From contig JAJZVZ010000003.1 in assembly GCA_021846945.1 (NCBI GenBank), forward strand, positions 32,394-96,393: DNA of 64,000 nucleotides, given 5' to 3'. Under the pieces are notes generated by a model that worked only from the letters and a program-made list of their open reading frames with translations, was not told the origin of the DNA and ran no database searches. The position numbers and the translations under genes are program-made. This DNA is from Acidobacteriota bacterium. GTDB taxonomy: Bacteria > Acidobacteriota > Terriglobia > Terriglobales > Acidobacteriaceae. Shown in pieces: positions 15,269-24,194 of this stretch (positions within the stretch are counted from its first letter, which is position 1; the number at the start of each line of letters is the position of its first letter).

Positions 15269-16557
15269 TTGACTCCTTTGTCTTTTGGATTCTGCCGGCC
15301 GCCGCGGTCAAGCGCACGGAGAAATTGCAGGCAACGCAGGAATGTCTCCGGCGTGCCGAAGGCGCCCGCTTTGGTGAGGATCGGCAGCCGGCTCTTCCAT
15401 CCTGTGGCGACCGAGTACGGCAGGCCCGCTTCCACTTCGCCTACAAGCTGTATCCGGCAGATGCTCCATGCCTGAAAGACTGCGCGCGCAGTTTCGCCGC
15501 CGGTCACCACAAGGGCGCCGACGTGATCCGCAAAGGGCCGAACCATCTCCGCCAGAGTCGCGGCGAGCAGCAACCCTTTGGCGGTTTCCAATCCCGGTTG
15601 CTGCGCCGGCATGACCGCGACATCCCGGCCTGCCTGCAATGCTTCTTCGAGCGCCGACTGGCATGCGCGCCACTCAGGCAACCCCTCGCCGCCGAGCATA
15701 ACTCCCGGCGCAATCTTCAATGTCATCACATCTGACCGGGCGGCCAGAAATTCCGCCTGGTCGCGCGATATGCTGGAGCCGCTGCCAACCACAAAGAGCG
15801 TAGGCCCGGTGGCCAGCGGTTCATCTCCAGTCCTCACCGAAGCGCTCGTGATTCCCGCGGCGGGTGGCAGATGATAGGCCAGCCCCGCCGATCCAGCCCA
15901 AATGGCGCCGCGCCCGAGCGCCATGGAAGCCTCTGCAATGGCGCGCAGGTCGTCATCGGTCTCCGCGTCGCAAACCAGCACATCGGCCTCCCGCGCCAGC
16001 GTCTTCATCGCTTTCCGCAACGCGCTGTGCTCACTTCGAATCAATTCGAGCGTCACCAGCGCGGAGCGCAGATGCGCTTCATTCAGCATCTCAGGAAGAA
16101 ATGACCGGGCGGTCATGCGTTCATATTGCCACAGCTCGGTTTCCTCGATCGGCTTGCCGTGGACAAGCTGCCGCCCGTTCACCGTGGTCCGTCCGTTGGC
16201 GGGAAAGGCCGGCGCCAGCACAGCCACAATCCGCTCGTCCGCGGAAGCCAGCGCGCGGCGCGCTTCCAGAGCGGCTCGCAACTCCACGGCCACATTTCCG
16301 CGCAGCACAGAGTCCAGCTTCTTATACAGCAAAGTGCCTTGATCGCGCAGATACCGTTGCACGATTCGCGCGGTTTCCGCAGCGGCTTTGTTACACTCCA
16401 GAGAACGAGTGTTGCCGTCTACGGCCAGGACATCCGCATCGACTTCCCCGCCATCCTCTGCCAGCACGACGACGGTGCGCAGGCCATGACTGGCGCAAGC
16501 TACCCCACAATCGGCGGCGCCGGTCAGGTCATCCGCAACGACCAGCATCTTTGCCAT
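15265..16557 (-). CDS. Four-carbon acid sugar kinase (DUF1537 family)
   Basis: 430 aa from ATG 16557, chosen for the AAGGAG Shine-Dalgarno inside the tail of the permease gene. The N-terminal domain has MLVVADDLTGAADCGVA, and the C-terminal nucleotide-binding domain has VVGSGSSISRDQAEF and GALVVTGGETARAVF, the marks of the DtnK/OtnK kinases. These phosphorylate D-threonate, D-erythronate or L-threonate at O4. Coupled to the PdxA2-like gene downstream (4-bp overlap) and 5 bp behind the permease. The exact stereoisomer cannot be read from sequence. Confidence 0.88.
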   Translation of the reverse strand: MAKMLVVADDLTGAADCGVACASHGLRTVVVLAEDGGEVDADVLAVDGNTRSLECNKAAAETARIVQRYLRDQGTLLYKKLDSVLRGNVAVELRAALEARRALASADERIVAVLAPAFPANGRTTVNGRQLVHGKPIEETELWQYERMTARSFLPEMLNEAHLRSALVTLELIRSEHSALRKAMKTLAREADVLVCDAETDDDLRAIAEASMALGRGAIWAGSAGLAYHLPPAAGITSASVRTGDEPLATGPTLFVVGSGSSISRDQAEFLAARSDVMTLKIAPGVMLGGEGLPEWRACQSALEEALQAGRDVAVMPAQQPGLETAKGLLLAATLAEMVRPFADHVGALVVTGGETARAVFQAWSICRIQLVGEVEAGLPYSVATGWKSRLPILTKAGAFGTPETFLRCLQFLRALDRGGRQNPKDKGVK

Positions 16558-16562
16558 TGCGC

Positions 16563-17558
16563 TCACTCCTTGCCGCCGGCCAGCGCGCTGAGTTGCGTTC
16601 GGCGGTACCACCACGCGGTGAGCACTGGAGCCAGAAATGCGGTCACAATGACGCAGGCAGCCACCAGAACGGTGGCCGGGGCCGCGGCGGCCGCATACTT
16701 ATGGTTGGCTGCGGCCACCAGCGCGGGCACTGCCGCCGCATTGCCCGCCGTTGTTGAGGCAGCCATGCCTGCAACCCCTGTTCCGCCCGTCCACCGGTCG
16801 ACGAGGATGAGAAAGGCTCCGGAAACCGCGATCACCGCGATTCCCAGCAGAAATCCGATGATGCCCGCCTGCCAGATCTGCGCCAGATTCAGCGTCGATC
16901 CGAGCGCGAATGCGAAGAAGGGAATCATCACCGGCGCGGCCTTGCCCAGGAACTCGCGCAGTTCTGGATCCAGGTTGCCGAGCGCCATCCCCAGAAAGAG
17001 CGGGAGAATTGCGCCCGTCATCGTTTGCCACGGAAAGCTCGCCAGCCCCACCACGCCCAGCGTGAGCATGGTGAAGAATGGCCCTGACTCCAGCGCCATG
17101 ACGCAGTAGGCGCCGGCATCTTCATGCCTCCCGTAGTACTCCATCAGGGACATGTACAGCCCGCCGTTGGTATCGTTGAAGGCCGCCACCACGGCCAGCG
17201 TCGAGATGCCTGCCAGCCATCCGCTCTGGATGGGCAGGATGCCGATGAGGCGACCGAGCAGGAAGCCCGCCACTACTCCCAGGCCGAGCTTTACCGCCAT
17301 CATTGCGCCGCCCCGCCGGATCATTCGCGGTAGTGAACGCACGGAGATCGTGCTTCCCAGGCAGACAAAGAAGACCGCGATGATGGGAATCGCGCTTGTG
17401 AACAGCGCGCCCGTGAACGAACCGAAGAAGCTGGCCGTCCCCGGCGCGAACGTGGTGATGATTGCTCCGCAGGTGAGCGGCACAACCATCATTCCGCCGG
17501 GAATTTTTTCAACTGCACGCTTGATCCGGATGGCTCTCTCCCCGCCAGGCGGCTCCAT
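16563..17558 (-). CDS. kdgT: 2-keto-3-deoxygluconate permease family transporter
   Basis: About 331 aa from ATG 17558, near the E. coli KdgT length of 327. Characteristic blocks are IKRAVEKIPGGMMVVPL, DTNGGLYMSLMEYYG, ALESGPFFTMLTLG, LGNLDPELREFLGKA and MIPFFAFALGSTLNL. It has about ten hydrophobic segments, so an inner-membrane proton symporter. The frame is open further upstream to 17702 but that extension is unconserved; a start nearer IRIKRAVEK is possible. It heads the kinase-PdxA2-UroD group and probably imports the acid sugar they use. Confidence 0.88.
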   Translation of the reverse strand: MEPPGGERAIRIKRAVEKIPGGMMVVPLTCGAIITTFAPGTASFFGSFTGALFTSAIPIIAVFFVCLGSTISVRSLPRMIRRGGAMMAVKLGLGVVAGFLLGRLIGILPIQSGWLAGISTLAVVAAFNDTNGGLYMSLMEYYGRHEDAGAYCVMALESGPFFTMLTLGVVGLASFPWQTMTGAILPLFLGMALGNLDPELREFLGKAAPVMIPFFAFALGSTLNLAQIWQAGIIGFLLGIAVIAVSGAFLILVDRWTGGTGVAGMAASTTAGNAAAVPALVAAANHKYAAAAAPATVLVAACVIVTAFLAPVLTAWWYRRTQLSALAGGKE

Positions 17559-17717
17559 TCGCACGGGCGCTTCGCTCGAAGTGTACCAGCGCCAGCGACG
17601 GCCTCGCATCTCTGGATAGCGCAAGGCACTGCCAACGCCGAATCGGCCTGCCGCATCCGGTTCAGCGGCCCATCGATCCGGCAGATTAACCCCTGCAAAC
17701 ACGCCCGCGGAGCTCCG

Positions 17718-19277
17718 TTAGTATCCGATGTTCTTGAGCGCGGATGGCCCGAGACGCTCCTTCAATTGCTCCAGGTAAAGGCTTCGCGGCTTTACTCGAT
17801 GCTCGGGTGATTCGATTGTGGCTGGCGCAAGGGTCGCGCGCTTTGATCCATCAAAGACCGGAAATCGCGGGTCAGTCTCCTTGCCGCGATTGCCGATGGA
17901 CCAGATATAGGTGCCGGGCGGTGTGTTCATTCCGAACGACTTTGCCGTGTTGTTCCACGCTACCGCCCAGCCAATGGCCCAGCCGTGGCCAGATCCCATC
18001 TCACCGCGATTCATCAGGTCGATGCCGCCGCCGGGCACGTCGCAATTGTTAATCAGCAGGCCCGTTGACCAGCGTTGATGCGGCTGGATATGCCCATTGC
18101 CGAAAAAGCGGCAGTGCAGTACCACCACCGGACCCTGCTGGCGCGACTGGGTGGCAAAGTAGAAAGTGTTGTCACCGCTGCCTGTGCAGCGGTCAAACAG
18201 AATCTGCGATCCGTTTGCGGAGAAGTTGAATGGCTTGGCGGCGGTGGTCACGGGTACATGCTGCGCTACGTTGCACTTGAGCACCGTGATCCGCTCGGTA
18301 CCGGAATTGATATGAATGCCATTGGTCGTATCTTCCAGCACCACCGATTTCACCCAGCTATTCACGGCATTCTGCATGACAAGGCCGTCGAACGCCGGAG
18401 CGCCCAGTGGTATGCTGCGCCGGGGGGCAAGGATGCGCAGGTCTTCGATGCCCACTTGTGCGATTTGACCGCTGACCTCAATCTTGCGGACTACTGCATG
18501 GCCGCCATCGAAAAAGCGTGCATCGTAGTCATCCATCAGAGGCACATCGAGCGTAATCGTATGACCTGAAACCGCCGCGATACGCCGCCGTGTGTCGAGA
18601 TGCGCGCTGTTCACCCAGTGCTCGTTCTTGCCGTGGCGATGCAGATCGTCCATCCCCATAAAGTGAATCCATGCCTGGGTGACCGGCTTCACAATCAGCA
18701 CGGTATCGCCTGAATGCAGTTGGCTTGCATCCGCGACGTGGAGGGTCAATGTCCCGGCAGGAACGTAGTGATCCGTGATGGCGGTTTCCACCCTGCTGAG
18801 CTTCTGTTGCAGTTGTCCGGCGATGCGCAGGGCGAGATGCGGCGCGTCCGTCATGATGATGGTTGTGCCGCGATTGCCGCTGCCGGCTCCGCGCAGGACC
18901 ACGCCCGAGGCCGTAATCGAAATCGTGCCTGAGCAATGAAATGTGCCTGGCGCAAGCTCGACGGCGCCGCGAAATCCTCCCGTCAGAGGCAGCTCTGAAA
19001 CGGCGTCGATGGCCTGCTGAATCGCTGTAGTGTCATCTGCTCCGGACGGCCTGACGGTGCCCCGGGCAGGCACAACCGGCAGGGCCACGCCTCCGCCTTC
19101 ATAGCCCGCATAGGAAAAGTCGGGAATGCGGTCGCCTTTGGATGTAAGCGCGTAAACGAGCTTGCCGTTCGAGCCGAAATGAACCCAGCGGCTTTGCGCG
19201 AACAAAGTACTCGAACCGCAGAAGATTACGGCAAAGAGAATCAAAGCGAGGCTCAAGCGAGTAGATATTTGTCCCAT
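17718..19277 (-). CDS. Secreted beta-helix (pectate lyase-like) protein
   Basis: 519 aa with a signal peptide (1-27, ending LFAQ) and an AAAAGGA Shine-Dalgarno. The DDTTAIQQAIDAV segment and the following GAVELAPGTF..SGTISITASGVVLRGAG are the start of a right-handed parallel beta-helix of the Pectate_lyase_3/GH28-like type. The rest has repeated short strands with Asn ladders. It is periplasmic or secreted and likely cuts or binds a polysaccharide. It is preceded by three sulfatase genes and followed by the acid-sugar permease, fitting a lyase that yields unsaturated uronates. The catalytic class is not determined. Confidence 0.75.
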   Translation of the reverse strand: MGQISTRLSLALILFAVIFCGSSTLFAQSRWVHFGSNGKLVYALTSKGDRIPDFSYAGYEGGGVALPVVPARGTVRPSGADDTTAIQQAIDAVSELPLTGGFRGAVELAPGTFHCSGTISITASGVVLRGAGSGNRGTTIIMTDAPHLALRIAGQLQQKLSRVETAITDHYVPAGTLTLHVADASQLHSGDTVLIVKPVTQAWIHFMGMDDLHRHGKNEHWVNSAHLDTRRRIAAVSGHTITLDVPLMDDYDARFFDGGHAVVRKIEVSGQIAQVGIEDLRILAPRRSIPLGAPAFDGLVMQNAVNSWVKSVVLEDTTNGIHINSGTERITVLKCNVAQHVPVTTAAKPFNFSANGSQILFDRCTGSGDNTFYFATQSRQQGPVVVLHCRFFGNGHIQPHQRWSTGLLINNCDVPGGGIDLMNRGEMGSGHGWAIGWAVAWNNTAKSFGMNTPPGTYIWSIGNRGKETDPRFPVFDGSKRATLAPATIESPEHRVKPRSLYLEQLKERLGPSALKNIGY

Positions 19278-19310
19278 TCCTTTTCCTGTCGGATGATTGT
19301 TCGCACCATT

Positions 19311-20720
19311 CTACGCTTCCGCAGAGAGCTTGAATGAATCGTGCGTATTGCGGCACCACTCAGAGAGCATCGCCCGATGCTCGTCGAGGATCGGCTTGAA
19401 TCGGGGATCGACTGCAAGGTTCACCATCTCGCCGGGATCTTCCCACAGGTCCACGAGCGATTCAGGGTCTTTGCCGGTGTTGTATGCGCAATATTTGTAG
19501 CGCTGCGCGCGCAGCATCCGGCCGGTTGAAGTGGGCAGGCTGCCATCAACCGGCGCACCTTGCACCATCTTGTTGGACACCACCACATACTTGCGCGGAT
19601 CATTGACGCCGTTCTTCACGCTCAGCCCCGGCAGGCCCGGCGGCGGAGCAATCCCCGCAAAGTCGCACAGCGTCGGAATCAGGTCGATGCCTGTATTCAC
19701 AAGCCGCTTCGAGGTTCCCGGCTTGATGGCGGCTGGATAGCTGAGCACGAAGGGAACACGGCTCGCCTCCTCGTAGAAGACGGTTTTCTGGTTCCACAGA
19801 TGCGCGCCCTGGCAATCGCCGTGATCGGCAAGCATCACAATCAATGTGTCCCTTTCATGTCCCGAGTGACGCAGAGCCTGCAGCACGATTCCGATTTGCG
19901 CATCGACCTTCTCAATCAGCCGATAGTAGGCCCACTCGTATTGACGCCACTTGGCATCGTCGAAATTGCCGACGGGAAACATCGGCGCGGCCTGATAGGA
20001 GCGGCGCATGAGCGCCACGATCTCCGGCTCATATTTTTGAGGCAGGTGATCCGCGCGCAGTGGCGGGCATTGATTGGCGGACGGCGGCGCGCCGATCGGT
20101 CCCAGCGGCAGCCTTTGTTCCCGCGCCCATTCGCAGATGTTGTGCGGGTTGAGGAAAGATGCCACCGCGAGAAAAGGCGCATCGTGCCGCTGGTGAAGGA
20201 AGCCGGCTGTGTTTGCTGTTGTTTCAGTATCAATGCTGCTGGCGCCGTATTTGCCTCTTCCCATCTCCGCCGTGGCAAAGCCATGAATCGCGGTGTCGCT
20301 GGTGGGGCAGGGAATATGCCACTTCCCGAAGTACGCAGTTTCATAACGCGCGTCCGCAAAGATCTTTCCCAGCATCTTGATTCTGCTGAAGTCGAGCTTT
20401 ACCGTCCGCAGGTCCGAGTTATCCATCACTCCGGTCACGGTGGGGTATTGTCCCGTGAACATGGAAGTGCGCGACGGAACACAGAGAGGGTTGGAGCAGT
20501 ATGCCCTCGTGTAAACACGCCCGCGGGCTGCGACCGCATCCATATTGGGAGTGTGAAGGTACCTGGTTCCGATACGATAGCTGGCCGCATCCGCGGATAG
20601 CTCGTCAGTGATAACAATGAGAATATTCGGCCGCTTGAAGGCTGTTGCTGCACGCGAAGGCGCATGCACTGCAAAGAACGCTGCCCCCGCTCCTCGGATG
20701 AAATCCCGCCTGGTGATCAT
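19311..20720 (-). CDS. Sulfatase, Tat-exported (1 of 3)
   Basis: 469 aa from ATG 20720 (a GTG at 20729 is an alternative). The Tat signal TRRDFIRGAGAAFFAV is followed by the alkaline-phosphatase-fold core: NILIVITDELSAD with the metal-binding Asp, CVPSRTSMFTG with the formylglycine Cys (C80), GKWHIP, and LADHGD..G. C-x-P-S-R is the type I sulfatase signature. The modifying enzyme is not in the window. It lies 33 bp before the beta-helix gene. Confidence 0.9.
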   Translation of the reverse strand: MITRRDFIRGAGAAFFAVHAPSRAATAFKRPNILIVITDELSADAASYRIGTRYLHTPNMDAVAARGRVYTRAYCSNPLCVPSRTSMFTGQYPTVTGVMDNSDLRTVKLDFSRIKMLGKIFADARYETAYFGKWHIPCPTSDTAIHGFATAEMGRGKYGASSIDTETTANTAGFLHQRHDAPFLAVASFLNPHNICEWAREQRLPLGPIGAPPSANQCPPLRADHLPQKYEPEIVALMRRSYQAAPMFPVGNFDDAKWRQYEWAYYRLIEKVDAQIGIVLQALRHSGHERDTLIVMLADHGDCQGAHLWNQKTVFYEEASRVPFVLSYPAAIKPGTSKRLVNTGIDLIPTLCDFAGIAPPPGLPGLSVKNGVNDPRKYVVVSNKMVQGAPVDGSLPTSTGRMLRAQRYKYCAYNTGKDPESLVDLWEDPGEMVNLAVDPRFKPILDEHRAMLSEWCRNTHDSFKLSAEA

Positions 20721-20807
20721 GTTTGGCACCTATTTCCGGTATGGTCTAAATTTGCGCGCGCCATCTGCGCCTGTCACGGGATCTGCGCACCCTGTCCTCC
20801 ATTCTGA

Positions 20808-22310
20808 CTAGGCTCGTGGAAGCGGCATGCGCCCGCGGGCAAGCGTCGTTGCGCGCAGCGCGACGTGAAGCCGGAACTTCGTCTCCTTCATTGCCGGGTC
20901 GTCTGCGAGATTCTTGAGCTCGCTCGGGTCCGTCCTGTAGTCATATAACTCTTCCCCATCTCGTCCTTCATTCCACCAGGTGTAGCGGTAGCGCTCGTCG
21001 CGAATCGAATAGCCATCGATCCTGGCGTGCTCCTCTGTCTTTCCGCGGCGCACCTGGGTTATCGCCGGCTTGCTCCACTCCGCGGCAGGATTGTGAAGCA
21101 GAGGCGCCAGGCTTTCGCCGTGCAGATTCGTCGGTATGCCCTCAAGCTCACAGAGGGCGGCGACGGTGGGATAAAGGTCAAGATTCTCGACGGGTCGCCG
21201 GCACACTCCTCCACGTGACGCCACACCGGCTCCGGCAAAGATCATGGGCACGTGTGTGGCAGGTTCGAAGAGCGTTTGCTTCATCCACTGCCCATGCTGG
21301 CCGAGTTGCCAGCCATGATCGACCCAGAAGACCACGAGAGTATTCTCTGCCAGGCCCGAGGCTTCCAACTCATGCAGGACGCGGCCCACCTGCGCATCCA
21401 TAAAGGTTGTCGCCGCGTAGTAGCCCTGAATGGCATCCTTCCGCTGATCGATATCCATCCCGAAGTTGGTCGGGTGCGTCCAGTAGGCAGGTGGCGGCGC
21501 AATTGTGAGCTCGCTGGGGTCGAAGGGATACGGCTGGATTGTGCTGATCGGATAGCGATTGAAATAGGCCTCCGGAACCACCCACGGCACATGCGGCCGA
21601 TAGAGCCCAAAAGCAATGAAGAATGGCTGCTCATGCGGTTGCTTCAGCAGGCGAATCACATGGTCCGCGCCGATGGCGTCGGTAATTTCGTCATCCTGCG
21701 CCTTCGACCGATGGAATGCAATGGAACTGCCGAGTCCCCGGCGCGGCGTAAAGTTTGTGATCAGCGGCTCTTCCTTGTAGCGATCCACGCCTGCGGGATC
21801 GTAGGTCCAGTCCCAGGTCATCGGATCGTCTAGGCCATCGGTTCCCTCTTCTTCGGGATTGCCCGCATGAAAAATCTTGCCGACTCGCGCCGAGAAGTAT
21901 CCATTCTCGCGGAAGAGCTGGCCAAGCGTGATCACGTTCGGCAGGGCCTGGCGGAAGTGGGTCTGGTTATCGTGTACGTGCGTGATGTCAGGCGAAAGTC
22001 CAGTCATCAGCGAACTGCGTGACGGACAGCACAACGAAAACTGGCAGTACGCCGCGTCAAAGCGCACGCCGCGAGCCGCAAGCCGGTCCAGGTTCGGACT
22101 GTGAACCGGCCGTCCATAGCAGCCAAGCTGGGTGGCCAGATCGTCCACGCCGATAAAGAGCACATTCTTGCGCGGCTTTCGCTTGAGGATTGTGGGCGCG
22201 GTGAGTGCCGGCGCTGATTGCGATGGCGTTTGGCCGAAGAGGCCGGTGGCCCTTGTTGCTGCAACTCCCGACAGGACACCTTCAATAAACTTGCGGCGGT
22301 TGATTGCCAT
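20808..22310 (-). CDS. Sulfatase, iduronate-2-sulfatase-like (2 of 3)
   Basis: 500 aa. A Tat-like signal (INRRKFIEGVLSG) precedes a sulfatase core with NVLFIGVDDLATQLGCYG, SLCCPSRSSLMTG (formylglycine Cys 94), GKIFHAG and WVDHGWQLGQHG. The VDDL..CYG, GKIFHAG and DHGWQLGEH-like blocks are those of the iduronate-2-sulfatase/choline-sulfatase-like subgroup (S1_7 type). Substrate is an inference from the subgroup. It sits 78 bp from the third sulfatase and 124 bp from the first gene of the cluster. Confidence 0.9.
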   Translation of the reverse strand: MAINRRKFIEGVLSGVAATRATGLFGQTPSQSAPALTAPTILKRKPRKNVLFIGVDDLATQLGCYGRPVHSPNLDRLAARGVRFDAAYCQFSLCCPSRSSLMTGLSPDITHVHDNQTHFRQALPNVITLGQLFRENGYFSARVGKIFHAGNPEEEGTDGLDDPMTWDWTYDPAGVDRYKEEPLITNFTPRRGLGSSIAFHRSKAQDDEITDAIGADHVIRLLKQPHEQPFFIAFGLYRPHVPWVVPEAYFNRYPISTIQPYPFDPSELTIAPPPAYWTHPTNFGMDIDQRKDAIQGYYAATTFMDAQVGRVLHELEASGLAENTLVVFWVDHGWQLGQHGQWMKQTLFEPATHVPMIFAGAGVASRGGVCRRPVENLDLYPTVAALCELEGIPTNLHGESLAPLLHNPAAEWSKPAITQVRRGKTEEHARIDGYSIRDERYRYTWWNEGRDGEELYDYRTDPSELKNLADDPAMKETKFRLHVALRATTLARGRMPLPRA

Positions 22311-22434
22311 AGCTTTTCAAACCTCCCACTTCTCCTAAGCCGAGAAGTGCTGCTGAACGATCGATCGCTGAACAAATTCCGGCGTGCAGACGCTTTTGCC
22401 GGCACATGTGAAACGCACGTTCCCGATGCCTTGG

Positions 22435-24075
22435 TCAGCGTGTGTCGTCCACGATCTCTTTCACGGCTTGCTCGACGGGGAAGTTTGGCGTTTCGGAGAA
22501 TAGCGGGAAGCCGCGCTGATCCTTGTCCATGGGTGCAATGCCCGAGGTGTTCTGATACCAGTGCAACAGCCGCTCCTGCAGGGCAACTTGAATCGAGGCG
22601 ACGCTTGCCTCGCCATAGCGATTGTGCAGTTCCTGCGGATCGCTCTGGTAGATGTATAGCTCGCTTTGCCCCTGCGGGCGCGATATGAGCTTGTACTCAG
22701 GTGTGCGCACCATGGCTGCGCGCGTGATGGTCTCAGGATGCTCAACCTCAAGGTTCTCCTTGGGAAAGTAAAGCGCGGAAGGATCGTGTGTGTTGTCTTC
22801 AAAACACTGCGGCTCATAGAGGTTGTAGCCGCCTTCAGCAAAGGCGGAACGATGAGGATCGCCGCTGCCGCCGCGGATCTGCGGCATGAGACTGCGCGCA
22901 AAGTGCGTGTGATTGGCGCGCGTATTCGCCAATTCCAGACAGGTGGACATTACGTCGAATAACTCGACCATCTCCTGGCTGACCCAGTTGGACTTTCCAC
23001 CGGGAACACGGGCGATGATGGGCACATGAGTCAGCGTATCCTCAAGCCCACTGGGCCATTTCTCGACAAGTCCGTAGTCGCCCGCATAATCTCCGTGGTC
23101 GGAAAAGACGAAGAGCGCCGTGTCCTTTGCGTGGTTGGTGCGCTCAATGGCTTCCATCAGCTCGCCCAGCATCCAGTCGCTATAACTCACCATGCCGTAG
23201 TAGAGAGAGCGTATCTGCCGGAAGGTCTGCTCCGGCATTTTGTCGATGCCGTAGGCTCTGCGAATCCCTTCAATGTAATTGGGCTTGCGGGGAAGGCCGA
23301 TGGGGCGAAGTCCAGTGATATCGGCAGGGTTATACATACTCCGGAAACCCTCCGGCGGGCCATATGGCGGATGCGGCGAAGAGAGCGGCAGAAAGATGCA
23401 GAATGGCCGGTCCGTCTCGCGCCGCTCCAGAACGCGAATCCCCGCCTGCAGGTTGTGGTAATCGCCTGTCGCGGTCCGCTCGTGGCGCCCTTCGCTGATG
23501 AAGGTACGCGCATATTCCTGCCTGGGTTCGCCTGGGCGCGCTCGGCCGCCTCCGCCATTGCCTCCCACGGGCATATGGTCCAGGTAGTTCCACTGGGTCA
23601 CGCTCTGATAAAACGACTGTGCGGCCAGGGCGTCATTTTTTCCGAACCAGAAGACGTCATAGCCGGCCTGGCGCAGGTAACGGAACAGATTCGGCTCTTC
23701 GGGACGCAGAAAATACATCAGGCTCCGATGCCCGCGTACGCTGGTGGGCCATCCGGTAAGCAGGCTGCATCGCGAGGCCCCGCAGACCGGGTACTGTACG
23801 TGGCAGTTTGCAAAGCGCGTGCCCTCGGCAGCCAGCTTGTCGAGATTCGGAGTTTTGCAGACGGGATTCCCGTAGCAGGCCAGCGCGTCGGCGCGCAGTT
23901 CGTCGGGCATAAAGAGAACCAGGTTCGGCCGCGAGCGAATTTCCGCGGCAGGCTGTGCTCCGCCATTGGTAGAGCTGAGAACTTCAGCCGTTCCTCCGGC
24001 CGGCGATGCCAGCCCCGCCAACAACGTTGCGCCTGTAGTTCCCATAAAATCGCGCCGCGAGAAATTCTTTTTCAT
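22435..24075 (-). CDS. Sulfatase, Tat-exported (3 of 3)
   Basis: 546 aa from ATG 24075; the 29 codons further upstream are unconserved. Tat signal FSRRDFMGTTGATLLAG, then NLVLFMPDELRADALACYG, CGASRCSLLTG (C98-x-A-S-R, the C-x-A variant of the formylglycine motif), FGKNDAL and VFSDHGDYAGDYGLVEKW. It differs clearly from the other two sulfatases, so the three probably remove sulfate from different positions. It is the first gene of the minus-strand cluster and is divergent from the GH3 gene, with the promoters in the 119-bp gap. Confidence 0.9.
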   Translation of the reverse strand: MKKNFSRRDFMGTTGATLLAGLASPAGGTAEVLSSTNGGAQPAAEIRSRPNLVLFMPDELRADALACYGNPVCKTPNLDKLAAEGTRFANCHVQYPVCGASRCSLLTGWPTSVRGHRSLMYFLRPEEPNLFRYLRQAGYDVFWFGKNDALAAQSFYQSVTQWNYLDHMPVGGNGGGGRARPGEPRQEYARTFISEGRHERTATGDYHNLQAGIRVLERRETDRPFCIFLPLSSPHPPYGPPEGFRSMYNPADITGLRPIGLPRKPNYIEGIRRAYGIDKMPEQTFRQIRSLYYGMVSYSDWMLGELMEAIERTNHAKDTALFVFSDHGDYAGDYGLVEKWPSGLEDTLTHVPIIARVPGGKSNWVSQEMVELFDVMSTCLELANTRANHTHFARSLMPQIRGGSGDPHRSAFAEGGYNLYEPQCFEDNTHDPSALYFPKENLEVEHPETITRAAMVRTPEYKLISRPQGQSELYIYQSDPQELHNRYGEASVASIQVALQERLLHWYQNTSGIAPMDKDQRGFPLFSETPNFPVEQAVKEIVDDTR

Positions 24076-24194
24076 GATGCCTCCGCCCGTGTTTTTACTT
24101 CCGCCCCAATTGTACGCATCGGTGCTGGCATCTGTGCGCGGCGGGTCGATGAGCCTATACATCCGGGCATCGAATGCGGTACCCTTTTCGCGTC

